Positions 23,416 to 30,801 are shown, numbered from the stretch's first letter. The stretch: DNA of 64,000 nucleotides from Defluviimonas salinarum (GCF_026013545.1 NZ_JAPDOG010000014.1:1-64000); one strand, 5' to 3'. Numbers and translations: made by a program. The notes: a model not told the origin generated them from the letters alone.

Positions 23416-23499
23416 TGGCCCGTGGCGGTATAGCAAGTCCCTCCGGACCGGAGGGGGTCACCGGCCGGGTTCCAACCCGGGCCAGGCTAACGGGTCGCC
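23416..23499 (+). pseudogene. tRNA-like element, degenerate (Val-GAC-like)
   Basis: A perfect 7-bp acceptor (GGCCCGT / ACGGGTC), discriminator G and CCA enclose 84 nt. A 5-bp stem CCCTC/GAGGG carries a 7-nt loop CGGACCG that places GAC at the anticodon but has G instead of U33. A T-arm-like hairpin CCGGG TTCCAA CCCGG is followed by 9 extra bases. No normal D arm is seen. It is either a decayed tRNA or a tRNA mimic. Confidence 0.5.
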
Positions 23500-23547
23500 A
23501 ATTCAACATCTTCCCCGCGCTGAAAAGACGGGGATTGCCGGCTTCAT

Positions 23548-23702
23548 GGGGCCATAGCTCAGCCGGGAGAGCGCCTGCATGGCATGCAGGAGGGCTTTCG
23601 ACGGTTTGCCATCGGCAAATGAAGGCTCCGGTGGAGCGTTCAAGGAAGAAGGCGCGCCGGCCATGCCGACGCAGGAAGGGTTCGATCCCCCCGGCTCCAC
23701 CA
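23548..23702 (+). tRNA. tRNA-Ala(GGC) interrupted by about 79 nt in the variable region
   Basis: Acceptor GGGGCCA, D arm and anticodon arm (CCTGC ATGGCAT GCAGG) are canonical. The T loop and the 3' end (CGGCTCC A CCA) are also present, but the gene is 155 nt long. The extra bases, about 23592-23675, contain a 6-bp hairpin TTTGCC-ATC-GGCAAA and further GC stems. The T stem is reduced to about 4 bp. It may be an insertion-disabled tRNA or one with a novel extra domain. Confidence 0.6.
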
Positions 23703-23889
23703 ATCACGGGAATGGCCCTTCGGGGCGGATCCCGGTGCCGCTGTCTGAAGGGAATACCCGGTAAGCGGCGGAAGCCCCGGACAAGCCCGGCATCGCACCG
23801 ATGCCGGGCGGGGCACCTTTCCGATGCCGAACCCATCTTCGGCATCCGACACGATCTCCCTCCCGCCGCCCCCAGGGTGTTCGGGATGT

Positions 23890-23965
23890 TTCCCAGTAGC
23901 TCAGTTGGTAGAGCATCCGGCTGTTAACCGGAGTGTCGCAGGTTCGAGCCCTGCCTGGGGAGCCA
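23890..23965 (+). tRNA. tRNA-Asn(GTT)
   Basis: 76-nt cloverleaf, loop CTGTTAA, acceptor TTCCCAG / CTGGGGA, encoded CCA. Confidence 0.95.
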
Positions 23966-24122
23966 ACAATGAAACGATCCCCAGGATCGTTTCAGTCTTT
24001 CCCCGGGCGGGCGGGACACGGCGGGGAGCCGGATGCGCAACGCGCACCGGCGACCATGCCGCCGTCTCGAGCCTGTTCGGGGGTTTGATTTCCGCCATCC
24101 GGACCGGCTCCGGGCGCGGACT

Positions 24123-24198
24123 GCCCTTGTAGCTCAGCCGGTAGAGCAGCGGTTTTGTAAACCGAAGGTCGGCGGTTCGATCCCGTCCGGGGGCGCCA
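24123..24198 (+). tRNA. tRNA-Thr(TGT)
   Basis: 76-nt cloverleaf, loop TTTGTAA, acceptor GCCCTTG / CGGGGGC, encoded CCA. Pair 27-43 is a G-A mismatch. Confidence 0.9.
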
Positions 24199-24356
24199 GT
24201 TTCAGATCCAGAGCAGGAGTGACAACCTTCAATGTCGAAAACGGATATCCCATTCACCCGCGCTACGAGCGCGTGAAGACGGACGGATGCCATCACGGCA
24301 GCCGGACCGCCCGGGCTTCGGCCGCTGAGCCGGATCAGCGGCCATCCACCTTACGC

Positions 24357-24444
24357 GGAGCGGGGGCAGGATGGTAATGCAGCGGATTGCTAATCCGTAG
24401 GGCCCGCAAGGGCTCACCGGGTTCGATTCCCGGTCGCTCCGCCA
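24357..24444 (+). tRNA. tRNA-Ser(GCT)
   Basis: 88-nt class II tRNA, loop TTGCTAA, long variable arm, encoded CCA. A 9-bp hairpin (24320-24343) lies 13 nt before it. Confidence 0.95.
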
Positions 24445-24466
24445 GTTTTCGGACCATCGGTCCTGT

Positions 24467-24542
24467 AGGGGTGTAGCTCAGCTGGTAGAGCGCCGGTCTC
24501 CAAAACCGGATGTCGCGGGTTCGAATCCTGTCGCCCCTGCCA
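24467..24542 (+). tRNA. tRNA-Trp(CCA)
   Basis: 76-nt cloverleaf, loop CTCCAAA, acceptor AGGGGTG / CGCCCCT, discriminator G, encoded CCA. Hairpin GGACC-ATC-GGTCC ends 3 nt before it. Confidence 0.95.
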
Positions 24543-24630
24543 ATTCACCGGCCGCCTCGCGGGGCGGTCATCCTCCTGTCCCGGCCGCCAGCCGGACCAG
24601 GCTAATCGAAGTCGGGAAAGGAGTATCATC

Positions 24631-25005
24631 ATGCTGACTTTCGAGGATGTGATCGAAGAGCATCGCAAGGCCGTCGGCGCCGACAAGGTTCACGTGAGCC
24701 TCGGCGACGAGGCGACGCCGGAGGGTCTGCGCGACGTGCTCGCGAAGACCCGGGTAATCGGTTCGCGCTACGCGGCCTATACCGACGCCGAGAAAGCGGA
24801 AGCCGAGGTCGCGCGGCTGCGCGACGAGCTTCGCAAGATCCGGGTCATGACCGGCAATGCCGAGTTGAGCCCCGACGAGCGGCTCGACAAGATCTTCTTC
24901 CTGGCCGACATGGTTCCGGACGTCGATCTCGACAAGGACATCGCCTGGATGGAGGCCGAGCGCCGCCGCAAGGGGATCGCCCTTCCCTATCCCGAAACGG
25001 CCTGA
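24631..25005 (+). CDS. hypothetical protein, 124 aa
   Basis: The ATG has a strong AAAGGAG site. The product is acidic and largely helical, with a probable coiled coil at about residues 50-75 (TDAEKAEAEVARLRDELRKIRVM). No family is recognised. It lies between tRNA-Trp and tRNA-Tyr with no motif of its own, so it should be expressed from the array transcript. Confidence 0.7.
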   Translation: MLTFEDVIEEHRKAVGADKVHVSLGDEATPEGLRDVLAKTRVIGSRYAAYTDAEKAEAEVARLRDELRKIRVMTGNAELSPDERLDKIFFLADMVPDVDLDKDIAWMEAERRRKGIALPYPETA

Positions 25006-25070
25006 GGGCCGGACGGAAAACTCCGGCCCGGGGAAACCCGGACCGGATTGCCCCTATCGCGTTTTCCCGT

Positions 25071-25157
25071 GGGCCGGTGGCATGAGTGGTTGATGGCACC
25101 GGACTGTAAATCCGGCTCCGAAAGGACGCGCTGGTTCGAATCCAGCCCGACCCACCA
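25071..25157 (+). tRNA. tRNA-Tyr(GTA)
   Basis: 87-nt class II tRNA, loop CTGTAAA, long variable arm, acceptor GGGCCGG / CCGACCC with a C-A mismatch at 4-69, encoded CCA. Confidence 0.92.
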
Positions 25158-25170
25158 GAAAGCGCGATCT

Positions 25171-25245
25171 CGTCTCGTAGCTCAGCGGTAGAGCGGACGG
25201 CTGATAACCGTCAGGCCGGAAGTTCGATTCTTCCCGGGACGACCA
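25171..25245 (+). tRNA. tRNA-Ile(GAT)
   Basis: 75-nt cloverleaf, loop CTGATAA, acceptor CGTCTCG / CGGGACG, discriminator A, encoded CCA. Confidence 0.95.
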
Positions 25246-25279
25246 TGCTACGCACGGCGGCAGCGACATGCCGTCAGAT

Positions 25280-25365
25280 GCCCGGGTGGTGAAACTGGCA
25301 GACACACCATCTTGAGGGGGTGGCGGCTTCGCGCCGTGCGGGTTCAAGTCCCGCCCCGGGCACCA
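25280..25365 (+). tRNA. tRNA-Leu(GAG)
   Basis: 86-nt class II tRNA, stem CCATC/GGTGG, loop TTGAGGG, long variable arm, acceptor GCCCGGG / CCCGGGC, encoded CCA. Confidence 0.93.
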
Positions 25366-25485
25366 GGTATCTGCGCGCGATCCCTTCGAACGGGGCGCGC
25401 GCTCCGCGCAGCCATGGCTGCGCCATGGCTCCGGGCGCGGCGAGCCGGCAAATCGCGGCGCAACCCATTTCGGACCGCATCTCAT

Positions 25486-25575
25486 GGAGGGATGGCAGAG
25501 CGGTCGATTGCACCGTCTTGGAAAGGCGGCGGACCTTCACGGGTCCCGCGGGTTCAAATCCCGCTCCCTCCGCCA
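25486..25575 (+). tRNA. tRNA-Ser(GGA)
   Basis: 90-nt class II tRNA, loop TTGGAAA, acceptor GGAGGGA / TCCCTCC, encoded CCA. The 15 nt before it are identical to those before tRNA-Ser(CGA) at 26760. Confidence 0.95.
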
Positions 25576-25613
25576 GTTTCGATCAGCAGCATTCAGCCAT
25601 GAAGGAGATCCAG

Positions 25614-26054
25614 ATGAGCCTGCTCGAGAAGATCCGCGCCGACGCCCTTGCCGCACGCAAGGCGAAGGCGCCCGAGGCAGGGGTCCTGGTCACGCTGAAG
25701 GGCGAGATCGACACGAAGACGAAGCTCTTCAACCCGGCCCGCGAGATGACCGATGACGAGGTCGTCGCGGTCGTGAAGAAGTTCCTCAAGGGCATCGAGG
25801 AGACGATCGTGGCGCTCGAGGGCGGCCGCAACCCCGACGCTCTCGCGAAGGTCATCGCGGAAAAACGGGTCCTCGAGGGCCTTCTTCCGGCCCAGATGAC
25901 GGCGCCGGACATCGAGGCCTTCGCCAGGGCGAGGATTGCCGCCGGCGCCGATCTCGGCGCGGTCATGGCGGCCCTGAAGGCGGAGCATTCAGGCCTCTAT
26001 GACGGCAAGCTCGCCTCCGGCATCGTTCGCGGCCTCCTGGCCGCGGCGGCATGA
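25614..26054 (+). CDS. GatB/YqeY-domain protein
   Basis: This is a 146-residue protein with the YqeY pattern: an N-terminal helix (MSLLEKIRADALAARKAKAP), a central region, and LLPAQMTAPDIEAFARARI (YqeY proteins typically have a YLP-QLS-EEI stretch here). YqeY shares its fold with the tail domain of the GatB subunit of the tRNA-dependent amidotransferase and is thought to bind tRNA; its own function is not settled. The ATG has a GAAGGAG site. Its position between tRNA-Ser and tRNA-Thr makes a tRNA-linked role attractive, but this is inference. Confidence 0.75.
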   Translation: MSLLEKIRADALAARKAKAPEAGVLVTLKGEIDTKTKLFNPAREMTDDEVVAVVKKFLKGIEETIVALEGGRNPDALAKVIAEKRVLEGLLPAQMTAPDIEAFARARIAAGADLGAVMAALKAEHSGLYDGKLASGIVRGLLAAAA

Positions 26055-26137
26055 AATCTCCCGCCTGATGGCCAGGCGGATCCGGGAGCGGAAGACAGGT
26101 CTTTGGCGTGACAGCACATCGAGGACCCCGGAAAATG

Positions 26138-26212
26138 CTGCAGTGGCTCAGTGGTAGAGCACGTCCTTGGTAAGGACGGGGTCGCGGGTTCGATCCCCGC
26201 CTGCAGCACCAA
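26138..26212 (+). tRNA. tRNA-Thr(GGT)
   Basis: 75-nt cloverleaf, loop TTGGTAA, perfect acceptor GCTGCAG / CTGCAGC, encoded CCA. Confidence 0.95.
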
Positions 26213-26303
26213 TTCGAAGGAAAGCCTGCGATGAAGGCGATCCTTTTCACCAGGCGGTGGTAGGCATCCTTCAGGAAGTGGTGGCTCGGAAGAGAGGATC
26301 AAC

Positions 26304-26717
26304 ATGTTCAAAAGTCAAGGCCGCATACCCGTCACAAACGAGACCGTCCTGAACATGGTCTCCAATCATGACGGTTTTCACCTGAGCTACAACCCGATGG
26401 TCCGCGACTACGGATGCCAGACCACGGCTATCGTGCTTGGCAATCATGCCTTGTTCTTCGTGCTGAATGGCGATCACAGGAATCCGCTCTCCCAGGCCGT
26501 GGAACGGGGCGGGAAGCAGGCGGTCATCGATTACTTCATCGAGAATGTCGGTCAGGCCAATAGTCTCAGCGACCATACCCATATCTTCAAGGATGCGACC
26601 TTTCTTGAAAGAGACAAGTATGCCGCAGAGCATCTCGGCCATGAGAATATCGCCCGTATCAAGCAGGCGCTGAAGGAGCTCGAGGACGCCGGGCCGGAAG
26701 CGAGCCCGGAGCCCTGA
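26304..26717 (+). CDS. hypothetical protein, 137 aa
   Basis: The ATG follows GAGAGGATC. This is a soluble protein of unknown family; the middle (ALFFVLNGDHRNPLSQAV) and the helical, acidic C terminus (IKQALKELEDAGPEASPEP) are the main landmarks. Codon use is a little less GC-biased than that of its neighbours. It sits between tRNA-Thr and tRNA-Ser without its own motif. Confidence 0.65.
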   Translation: MFKSQGRIPVTNETVLNMVSNHDGFHLSYNPMVRDYGCQTTAIVLGNHALFFVLNGDHRNPLSQAVERGGKQAVIDYFIENVGQANSLSDHTHIFKDATFLERDKYAAEHLGHENIARIKQALKELEDAGPEASPEP

Positions 26718-26759
26718 GCCCGGGTCTTCGCCAAACACGGATATCGGACCGCATCTCAT

Positions 26760-26849
26760 GGAGGGATGGCAGAGCGGTCGATTGCGCCGGTTTCGAAAAC
26801 CGGAGGACGTGAAAGCGTCCCGTGGGTTCGAACCCCACTCCCTCCGCCA
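26760..26849 (+). tRNA. tRNA-Ser(CGA)
   Basis: 90-nt class II tRNA, loop TTCGAAA, long variable arm, encoded CCA. The 5' flank and first 26 nt match tRNA-Ser(GGA), which points to duplication. Confidence 0.95.
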
Positions 26850-26930
26850 GTTTCCCCTACCGGCCGCGCGCCGGCAAGGAAGGGCTTGGCTCCCTGAGCC
26901 GATCAGGGGGCACGATCCTCACGGATCGCT

Positions 26931-27005
26931 GCGGGCGTAGCTCAGTGGTAGAGCGCCACCTTGCCAAGGTGGATGTCGCGAGTTCGACTCTCGTCGCCCG
27001 CTCCA
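26931..27005 (+). tRNA. tRNA-Gly(GCC)
   Basis: 75-nt cloverleaf, loop TTGCCAA, discriminator T, encoded CCA. Hairpin CGATCC-TCAC-GGATCG ends 2 nt before it. Confidence 0.95.
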
Positions 27006-27105
27006 GTTTCCAGGGCCGCAGCCCAGCCGCGCGATCAGCTCGCGGCAACGCTTCGGCCGGCCAGACATGACGCCGGCGCCGCAAGGCGGTCACCGGCATT
27101 CCTTC

Positions 27106-27181
27106 GGGGGCTTAGCTCAGCTGGGAGAGCGCCTGTTTTACACACAGGATGTCGGCGGTTCGATCCCGTCAGCCCCTACCA
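27106..27181 (+). tRNA. tRNA-Val(TAC)
   Basis: 76-nt cloverleaf, loop TTTACAC, acceptor GGGGGCT / AGCCCCT, encoded CCA. Confidence 0.95.
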
Positions 27182-27243
27182 TCAACCGGCCCTTCTCCCA
27201 CAGGGCAACAGACAGCGCCGGCCGCTCCCGCGGCCGGTCCTCT

Positions 27244-27318
27244 TGGGGCGTGGCCAAGCGGTAAGGCAGCGGTTTTTGGTACCGCGATACGCAGGTTCGA
27301 ATCCTGCCGCCCCAGCCA
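27244..27318 (+). tRNA. tRNA-Gln(TTG)
   Basis: 75-nt cloverleaf, loop TTTTGGT, acceptor TGGGGCG / CGCCCCA, encoded CCA. An 8-bp hairpin (27218-27237) ends 6 nt before it. Confidence 0.95.
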
Positions 27319-27353
27319 ACACCTCCGGGCTCTCCCATGACTGCCCGGATCAT

Positions 27354-27428
27354 GGCCCATTCGTCTATCGGTCAGGACGTCAGGTTTTCAACCTGAAAAG
27401 AGGGGTTCGATTCCCCTATGGGCTACCA
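27354..27428 (+). tRNA. tRNA-Glu(TTC)
   Basis: 75-nt cloverleaf, loop TTTTCAA, acceptor GGCCCAT / ATGGGCT, encoded CCA. Hairpin CCGGGC/GCCCGG ends 5 nt before it. Confidence 0.95.
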
Positions 27429-27541
27429 TCTTCCACGGACCTCGCGATGCGCTACGCCTGCTCGGGAGGTTTTTGCCGACCCTGGTTTTCACCTGGAGCC
27501 TGTACGCTGACACGAGGCAGCCCAGTCGAGGGAGACGACTT

Positions 27542-27811
27542 ATGACGACAGAAAACCTGTTTGGAAAATTCATGAAACACGGGCCCGGCGAGCACCGGAT
27601 CGAGGATCTCGCGGCCAACTGTCCCGAGGTCTCGGGCAATATCTCGAAGCTCGCGTCGAGCTTCCTTGCCGAGAAGGGTCTCTCGGACGAGTTCGAGCGC
27701 AATCTCTCGAAGCTCGCGTTGCGCCTCATCTCGGCGAAGGGCCTTTCGGACGAGTTCGCGGATCTCCTCGAGACGATCGAGGCGAACGCCGGAAATGCGC
27801 CGGCTCCGTGA
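27542..27811 (+). CDS. hypothetical protein, 89 aa, with a duplicated internal segment
   Basis: The ATG has a GGAG site. The protein holds an imperfect internal repeat: ISKLASSFLAEKGLSDEF followed by LSKLALRLISAKGLSDEF, 27 residues apart, which predicts a helical repeat. No family is recognised. It lies between tRNA-Glu and tRNA-Arg(TCT). Confidence 0.65.
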   Translation: MTTENLFGKFMKHGPGEHRIEDLAANCPEVSGNISKLASSFLAEKGLSDEFERNLSKLALRLISAKGLSDEFADLLETIEANAGNAPAP

Positions 27812-28061
27812 GCCCCTCATTCTGAGGGCGCGCTGTCGCGGCTCTTGCGGCGCCAACCCATCCGGCCCAGCGTCCGCTCCGGCGCCGGATCATGACGACT
27901 TCGCGAATGGGCCTGCGGCTCGGATCGCGATGCCCTGCCCCGACACCGCTTCGGCGATGGGCAGGACCGCCTCGGAAGGCGCTCCCGGTAGCGCGAGGCA
28001 TGACGCCACCACCAGGTGTGGATGGCGCAGAGGGGCCGTCCTTCGGGGCGGCCCCGAACGC

Positions 28062-28138
28062 GCGCCCGTAGCTCAGCCGGATAGAGCAGCTGCCTTCTAA
28101 GCAGCGGGTCGAAGGTTCGAGTCCTTCCGGGAGCGCCA
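28062..28138 (+). tRNA. tRNA-Arg(TCT)
   Basis: 77-nt cloverleaf, loop CTTCTAA, encoded CCA. The acceptor has a G-A mismatch at 3-70. A 10-bp hairpin with a TTCG loop (28032-28055) ends 6 nt before it. Confidence 0.92.
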
Positions 28139-28293
28139 GGCATTCGTTGCGGCGGCTGGATCAATCCCCCCCAGATCCCCCCGGGGAGCCGGAGCGCGCA
28201 GGCTGCGCGGCCGCTCCCGAACCGGGTCCACCCCGCGTGCCCGGAGGGCCGCCGGCGGACCTTCAGGAAACCAGACATCATAAGGAAAAGAAC

Positions 28294-28512
28294 ATGGCTC
28301 TGGAAATCATGCATATCGATACAAACCGGGTCGAGGGTGTCCTCGACGGCGTCCTGCCCTTCGCGCTCGAGCGTGAGGGCACGAACCTGATCGCCCGCAT
28401 CAACAGCTGGTCGCGCCGGATCGCGGACCGTTCCATCACCACGATCGCGGAGATGCGCCTCACCGCCTACGAGGCGCTTGCGCGCTACCGCGAGGATCTC
28501 GCCCGCGCCTGA
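28294..28512 (+). CDS. small hypothetical protein, 72 aa
   Basis: The ATG follows AAGGAAAAG. The product begins MALEIMHIDTNRVEGVLDGV and ends in a helical basic segment. No family is recognised. Codon use is typical of the window. It is followed 93 nt later by the HNH gene. Confidence 0.65.
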   Translation: MALEIMHIDTNRVEGVLDGVLPFALEREGTNLIARINSWSRRIADRSITTIAEMRLTAYEALARYREDLARA

Positions 28513-28605
28513 AGGGGTATCCGCTCCTTTCGGGCTGGGCACCCGCTGCCCGGGATGTCTCCGGCGGCGGCTCAAGCCACCAAGGCGGCACGAAAGGAGC
28601 ATATC

Positions 28606-29145
28606 ATGACCTTGGCATACCCGGCACTGGTCCTGAATGCGGACTTCGCGCCCATCTCGACCTTCCCGCTCTCGACCTGGGACTTCGGGAGGACTTTCCG
28701 CAACGTCCTGAAGGACCGCGTCATCGTCCTGGAGGAATACGACCACGAGATCCGGGCGCCGCGGCTCACCTACCGCCCGCCCTCGGTCGTGGCGCTGAAG
28801 GACTACGTGAAACGCCCGGACAGGGTCCCCTTCACCCGGATGAACCTCTTCCTCCGGGACGGGTTTCGCTGCCAGTATTGCGGCGAGGAGCACGCGCCGA
28901 AGGATCTCACCTTCGACCACGTGATCCCGCGCTCGAAGGGCGGCGGCACGAACTGGGAGAACATCGTCGCGGCCTGCGTTCCCTGCAACACGCGCAAGGG
29001 GCACCGGCAGGACATGAGGCCTATCGCGCCGCCGAAGCGGCCGTCCGCCCATGCGCTGATGCGCCGGCGCGGCGGTGATCTCGGCCATCTCCACAAGAGC
29101 TGGACCGACTATCTCTACTGGAGCGGCGCGCTCCAGAGCGACTGA
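28606..29145 (+). CDS. HNH endonuclease
   Basis: This is a 179-residue protein. The ATG at 28606 has AAAGGAG upstream; the in-frame ATG at 28555 lacks one. The HNH site is clear: CQYCGEEH, then LTFDHVIPRSKGG, NIVAAC and CVPCNTRKG, so two CxxC pairs bind a structural zinc and the DH-N-N set binds the catalytic metal. This stand-alone HNH architecture with an N-terminal domain (LVLNADFAPISTFPLSTWDF) is widespread in Alphaproteobacteria. Its cellular role is not established; in mobile DNA such enzymes act in packaging, restriction or intron-like homing. A tRNA-Arg follows after 31 nt. Confidence 0.9.
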   Translation: MTLAYPALVLNADFAPISTFPLSTWDFGRTFRNVLKDRVIVLEEYDHEIRAPRLTYRPPSVVALKDYVKRPDRVPFTRMNLFLRDGFRCQYCGEEHAPKDLTFDHVIPRSKGGGTNWENIVAACVPCNTRKGHRQDMRPIAPPKRPSAHALMRRRGGDLGHLHKSWTDYLYWSGALQSD

Positions 29146-29176
29146 ACGACGGCGGGCGGCGGCGCCGCCCGCCAAT

Positions 29177-29253
29177 GCCCGCGTAGCTCATCCGGATAGA
29201 GCGCCGGTTTCCTAAACCGGAGGCGGCAGGTTCGAGTCCTGCCGCGGGCGCCA
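29177..29253 (+). tRNA. tRNA-Arg(CCT)
   Basis: 77-nt cloverleaf, loop TTCCTAA, acceptor GCCCGCG / CGCGGGC, encoded CCA. A perfect 10-bp hairpin (29151-29173) ends 3 nt before it. Confidence 0.95.
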
Positions 29254-29356
29254 ACGATCTGCCAGGCAAGGAAAATTGCACTTTTCCGGCCCGGCATGCT
29301 AGATTTGCGCATCGCATGGCTTCGGCCACGGCGTGACACGACAGGAGCCGGACCGG

Positions 29357-29674
29357 ATGGATTTCCAGACCCGCCAGGCACGATTGACGGAAGAGCGCCG
29401 CCGGCTCGCCCTGGCGGCCTGGGAGCACATGCGTGCCATGGCCGCTGCCGCGGGCTTCGATCTGCGGCTGTTCGGCTCCCTCGCCAAGGGGGATTTCATG
29501 CTCCACTCGGATCTCGACGTCATGGTGATGGACCGGGCCGGATCCCCAAGACGTGCGATCATGGAATCCATCGCGGCAAGCGCGATGCGCGGAACCGGGA
29601 TCGCTTGCGATCTTCATTACCGTTCGGATCTTCCAGATGCGATCGCGGAGGAGATGCTGCATGCTGCAGCTTAG
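29357..29674 (+). CDS. mntA: MntA-like nucleotidyltransferase antitoxin
   Basis: This is a 105-residue minimal nucleotidyltransferase. The signature FGSLAKGDFMLHSDLDVMV (residues 39-57) has the GS and the paired Asp residues that hold the metals. In known HepT/MntA pairs the antitoxin inactivates the HEPN toxin by adding AMP to a tyrosine of the toxin's Rx4HxY motif. The stop overlaps the start of the toxin gene by 14 nt, the usual order antitoxin then toxin. An inverted repeat GGAAAA-TTGCAC-TTTTCC at about 29269-29288 could be an operator. Confidence 0.85.
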   Translation: MDFQTRQARLTEERRRLALAAWEHMRAMAAAAGFDLRLFGSLAKGDFMLHSDLDVMVMDRAGSPRRAIMESIAASAMRGTGIACDLHYRSDLPDAIAEEMLHAAA

Positions 29675-30200
29675 GCTTCCGGCCCTTTCCAGCATCCCCA
29701 AGAAGCTCGAGGACGCGAATACCGAGATGGGAAACCTCGAGCGGTTTCTGTCCCGCGATCCGTTCAAGGGTGATGACGATGTCATGCGCTGGTCCGCGCT
29801 GACGACGGCCGCCACAGCCGTCCACAACGTCTATAACGGCATCGAGGATGCCTTGAAGGTCATCGCGAGGAACGTCGACCGGTTCGTGCCGGAAGGGCCG
29901 ACCTCGCACCAGGATCTCCTCGATGCGATGCGATCCGCGATCGAGGATGTGCGGCCCGAGGTGATCGGAGACGCGCTTCATGCGGATCTTTCGGAGCTGA
30001 AGCAGTTCCGGCATCGGGTCAACCACAACTATGCCTACGATCTCCGGGAGGGGCCGGTGATGGACAATGTCGTCCGCCTGCGGCGCGCCTTCCCCGAGGT
30101 CCTCGAGGCCGTCCGGAAGCTCGACGAGCACCTGGCGCCTCCCCCGCCCCCGCCCCCGGCGGCGGGAGATGAGACCCCTCCGGATCCGTTCAGCCGGTAG
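29661..30200 (+). CDS. hepT: HepT-like HEPN-domain ribonuclease toxin
   Basis: This is a 179-residue protein overlapping mntA. The HEPN active site and target of AMP addition, Rx4HxY, is present as RHRVNHNY near residue 117. The N-terminal helices (VHNVYNGIEDALKVIARNVD) fit the HEPN bundle. The C terminus is extended by a proline run of about 8 residues and an acidic tail not usual for the family. Some HepT enzymes cut the 3' end of tRNAs, so a copy inside a tRNA array is notable. It is followed after 26 nt by tRNA-Thr(CGT). Confidence 0.85.
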   Translation: MLQLRLPALSSIPKKLEDANTEMGNLERFLSRDPFKGDDDVMRWSALTTAATAVHNVYNGIEDALKVIARNVDRFVPEGPTSHQDLLDAMRSAIEDVRPEVIGDALHADLSELKQFRHRVNHNYAYDLREGPVMDNVVRLRRAFPEVLEAVRKLDEHLAPPPPPPPAAGDETPPDPFSR

Positions 30201-30215
30201 CGCCCGCGCGGGCGC
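30200..30215 (+). repeat. perfect GC palindrome between hepT and tRNA-Thr
   Basis: GCGCCCGC followed by GCGGGCGC, starting at the last base of the hepT stop codon and ending 11 nt before tRNA-Thr. It may be a hairpin terminator or processing signal and belongs to the class of pre-tRNA hairpins seen through the array. Confidence 0.6.
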
Positions 30216-30226
30216 CACCAGGCCTT

Positions 30227-30302
30227 GCTGGCGTAGCTCAGATGGGAGAGCGCGCCCCTCGTAAGGGCGAGGTCATCGGTTCGATCCCGATCGCCAGCAC
30301 CA
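30227..30302 (+). tRNA. tRNA-Thr(CGT)
   Basis: 76-nt cloverleaf, loop CTCGTAA, acceptor GCTGGCG / CGCCAGC, encoded CCA. Confidence 0.95.
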
Positions 30303-30310
30303 GTTTGCCC

Positions 30311-30386
30311 GGATCCTTGGCTCAGCCGGGAGAGCGCCTGGTCGACATCCAGGAGGTCGCCGGTTCGAGCCCGGCAGGATCCACCA
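30311..30386 (+). tRNA. tRNA-Val(GAC)
   Basis: 76-nt cloverleaf, acceptor GGATCCT / AGGATCC, encoded CCA. The loop TCGACAT has C at position 33 where U is nearly universal, so decoding may be impaired. Confidence 0.88.
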
Positions 30387-30589
30387 GGCTTTCGGCTGGA
30401 AGGTCGCGGCAAGTGCTGCGGCCCTTCCGGCCAGCCCCCTCGGGATGACGCGCTTCCGGAGCGCGAACAAGCCCGCGCAATGCGCAAGCTCCTGGCGCCG
30501 CGGATCCATGAATCCCGGCTCCGGCCATCGGCGCGGCCGGCATTGCGACCAGTCTTTCTCTCGGCCCGGACGACCGGACGGGCCACGAT

Positions 30590-30685
30590 GTCGATGCGCG
30601 GTGCGCCGGAGGTTCAACTCCTCCACTCTGGGAAGGCCTTCCGGATTCAGCGGGTGGGACGGGTTCGATTCCCGTGATCGGCACT
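30590..30685 (+). pseudogene. remnants of two tRNA 3' halves
   Basis: Two T-arm-like hairpins occur with no matching 5' halves: GGAGG-TTCAACT-CCTCC at about 30607-30623 and ACGGG-TTCGATT-CCCGT near 30659-30676, the latter followed by GATCGGC and ACTA, one base away from an encoded CCA. No D or anticodon arm can be placed before either. They look like deletion products. Confidence 0.5.
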
Positions 30686-30747
30686 ATTTTCCTTCGATGC
30701 CTCTCCGGCTGGCGCGGGGCATGGTCCCAGGCGATATACAGTTTCGT

Positions 30748-30756
30748 TTTTTCGCA
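30748..30756 (+). promoter_or_regulatory. TTTTTCGCA motif
   Basis: Exact copy 46-54 nt before the 30802 gene, the first strong copy after a gap of more than 10 kb covering most of the tRNA array. Confidence 0.6.
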
Positions 30757-30801
30757 TCCCCGACCGATCATGCCAGGGAAAGCTGAAAAGGACCTTTGGC
30801 C

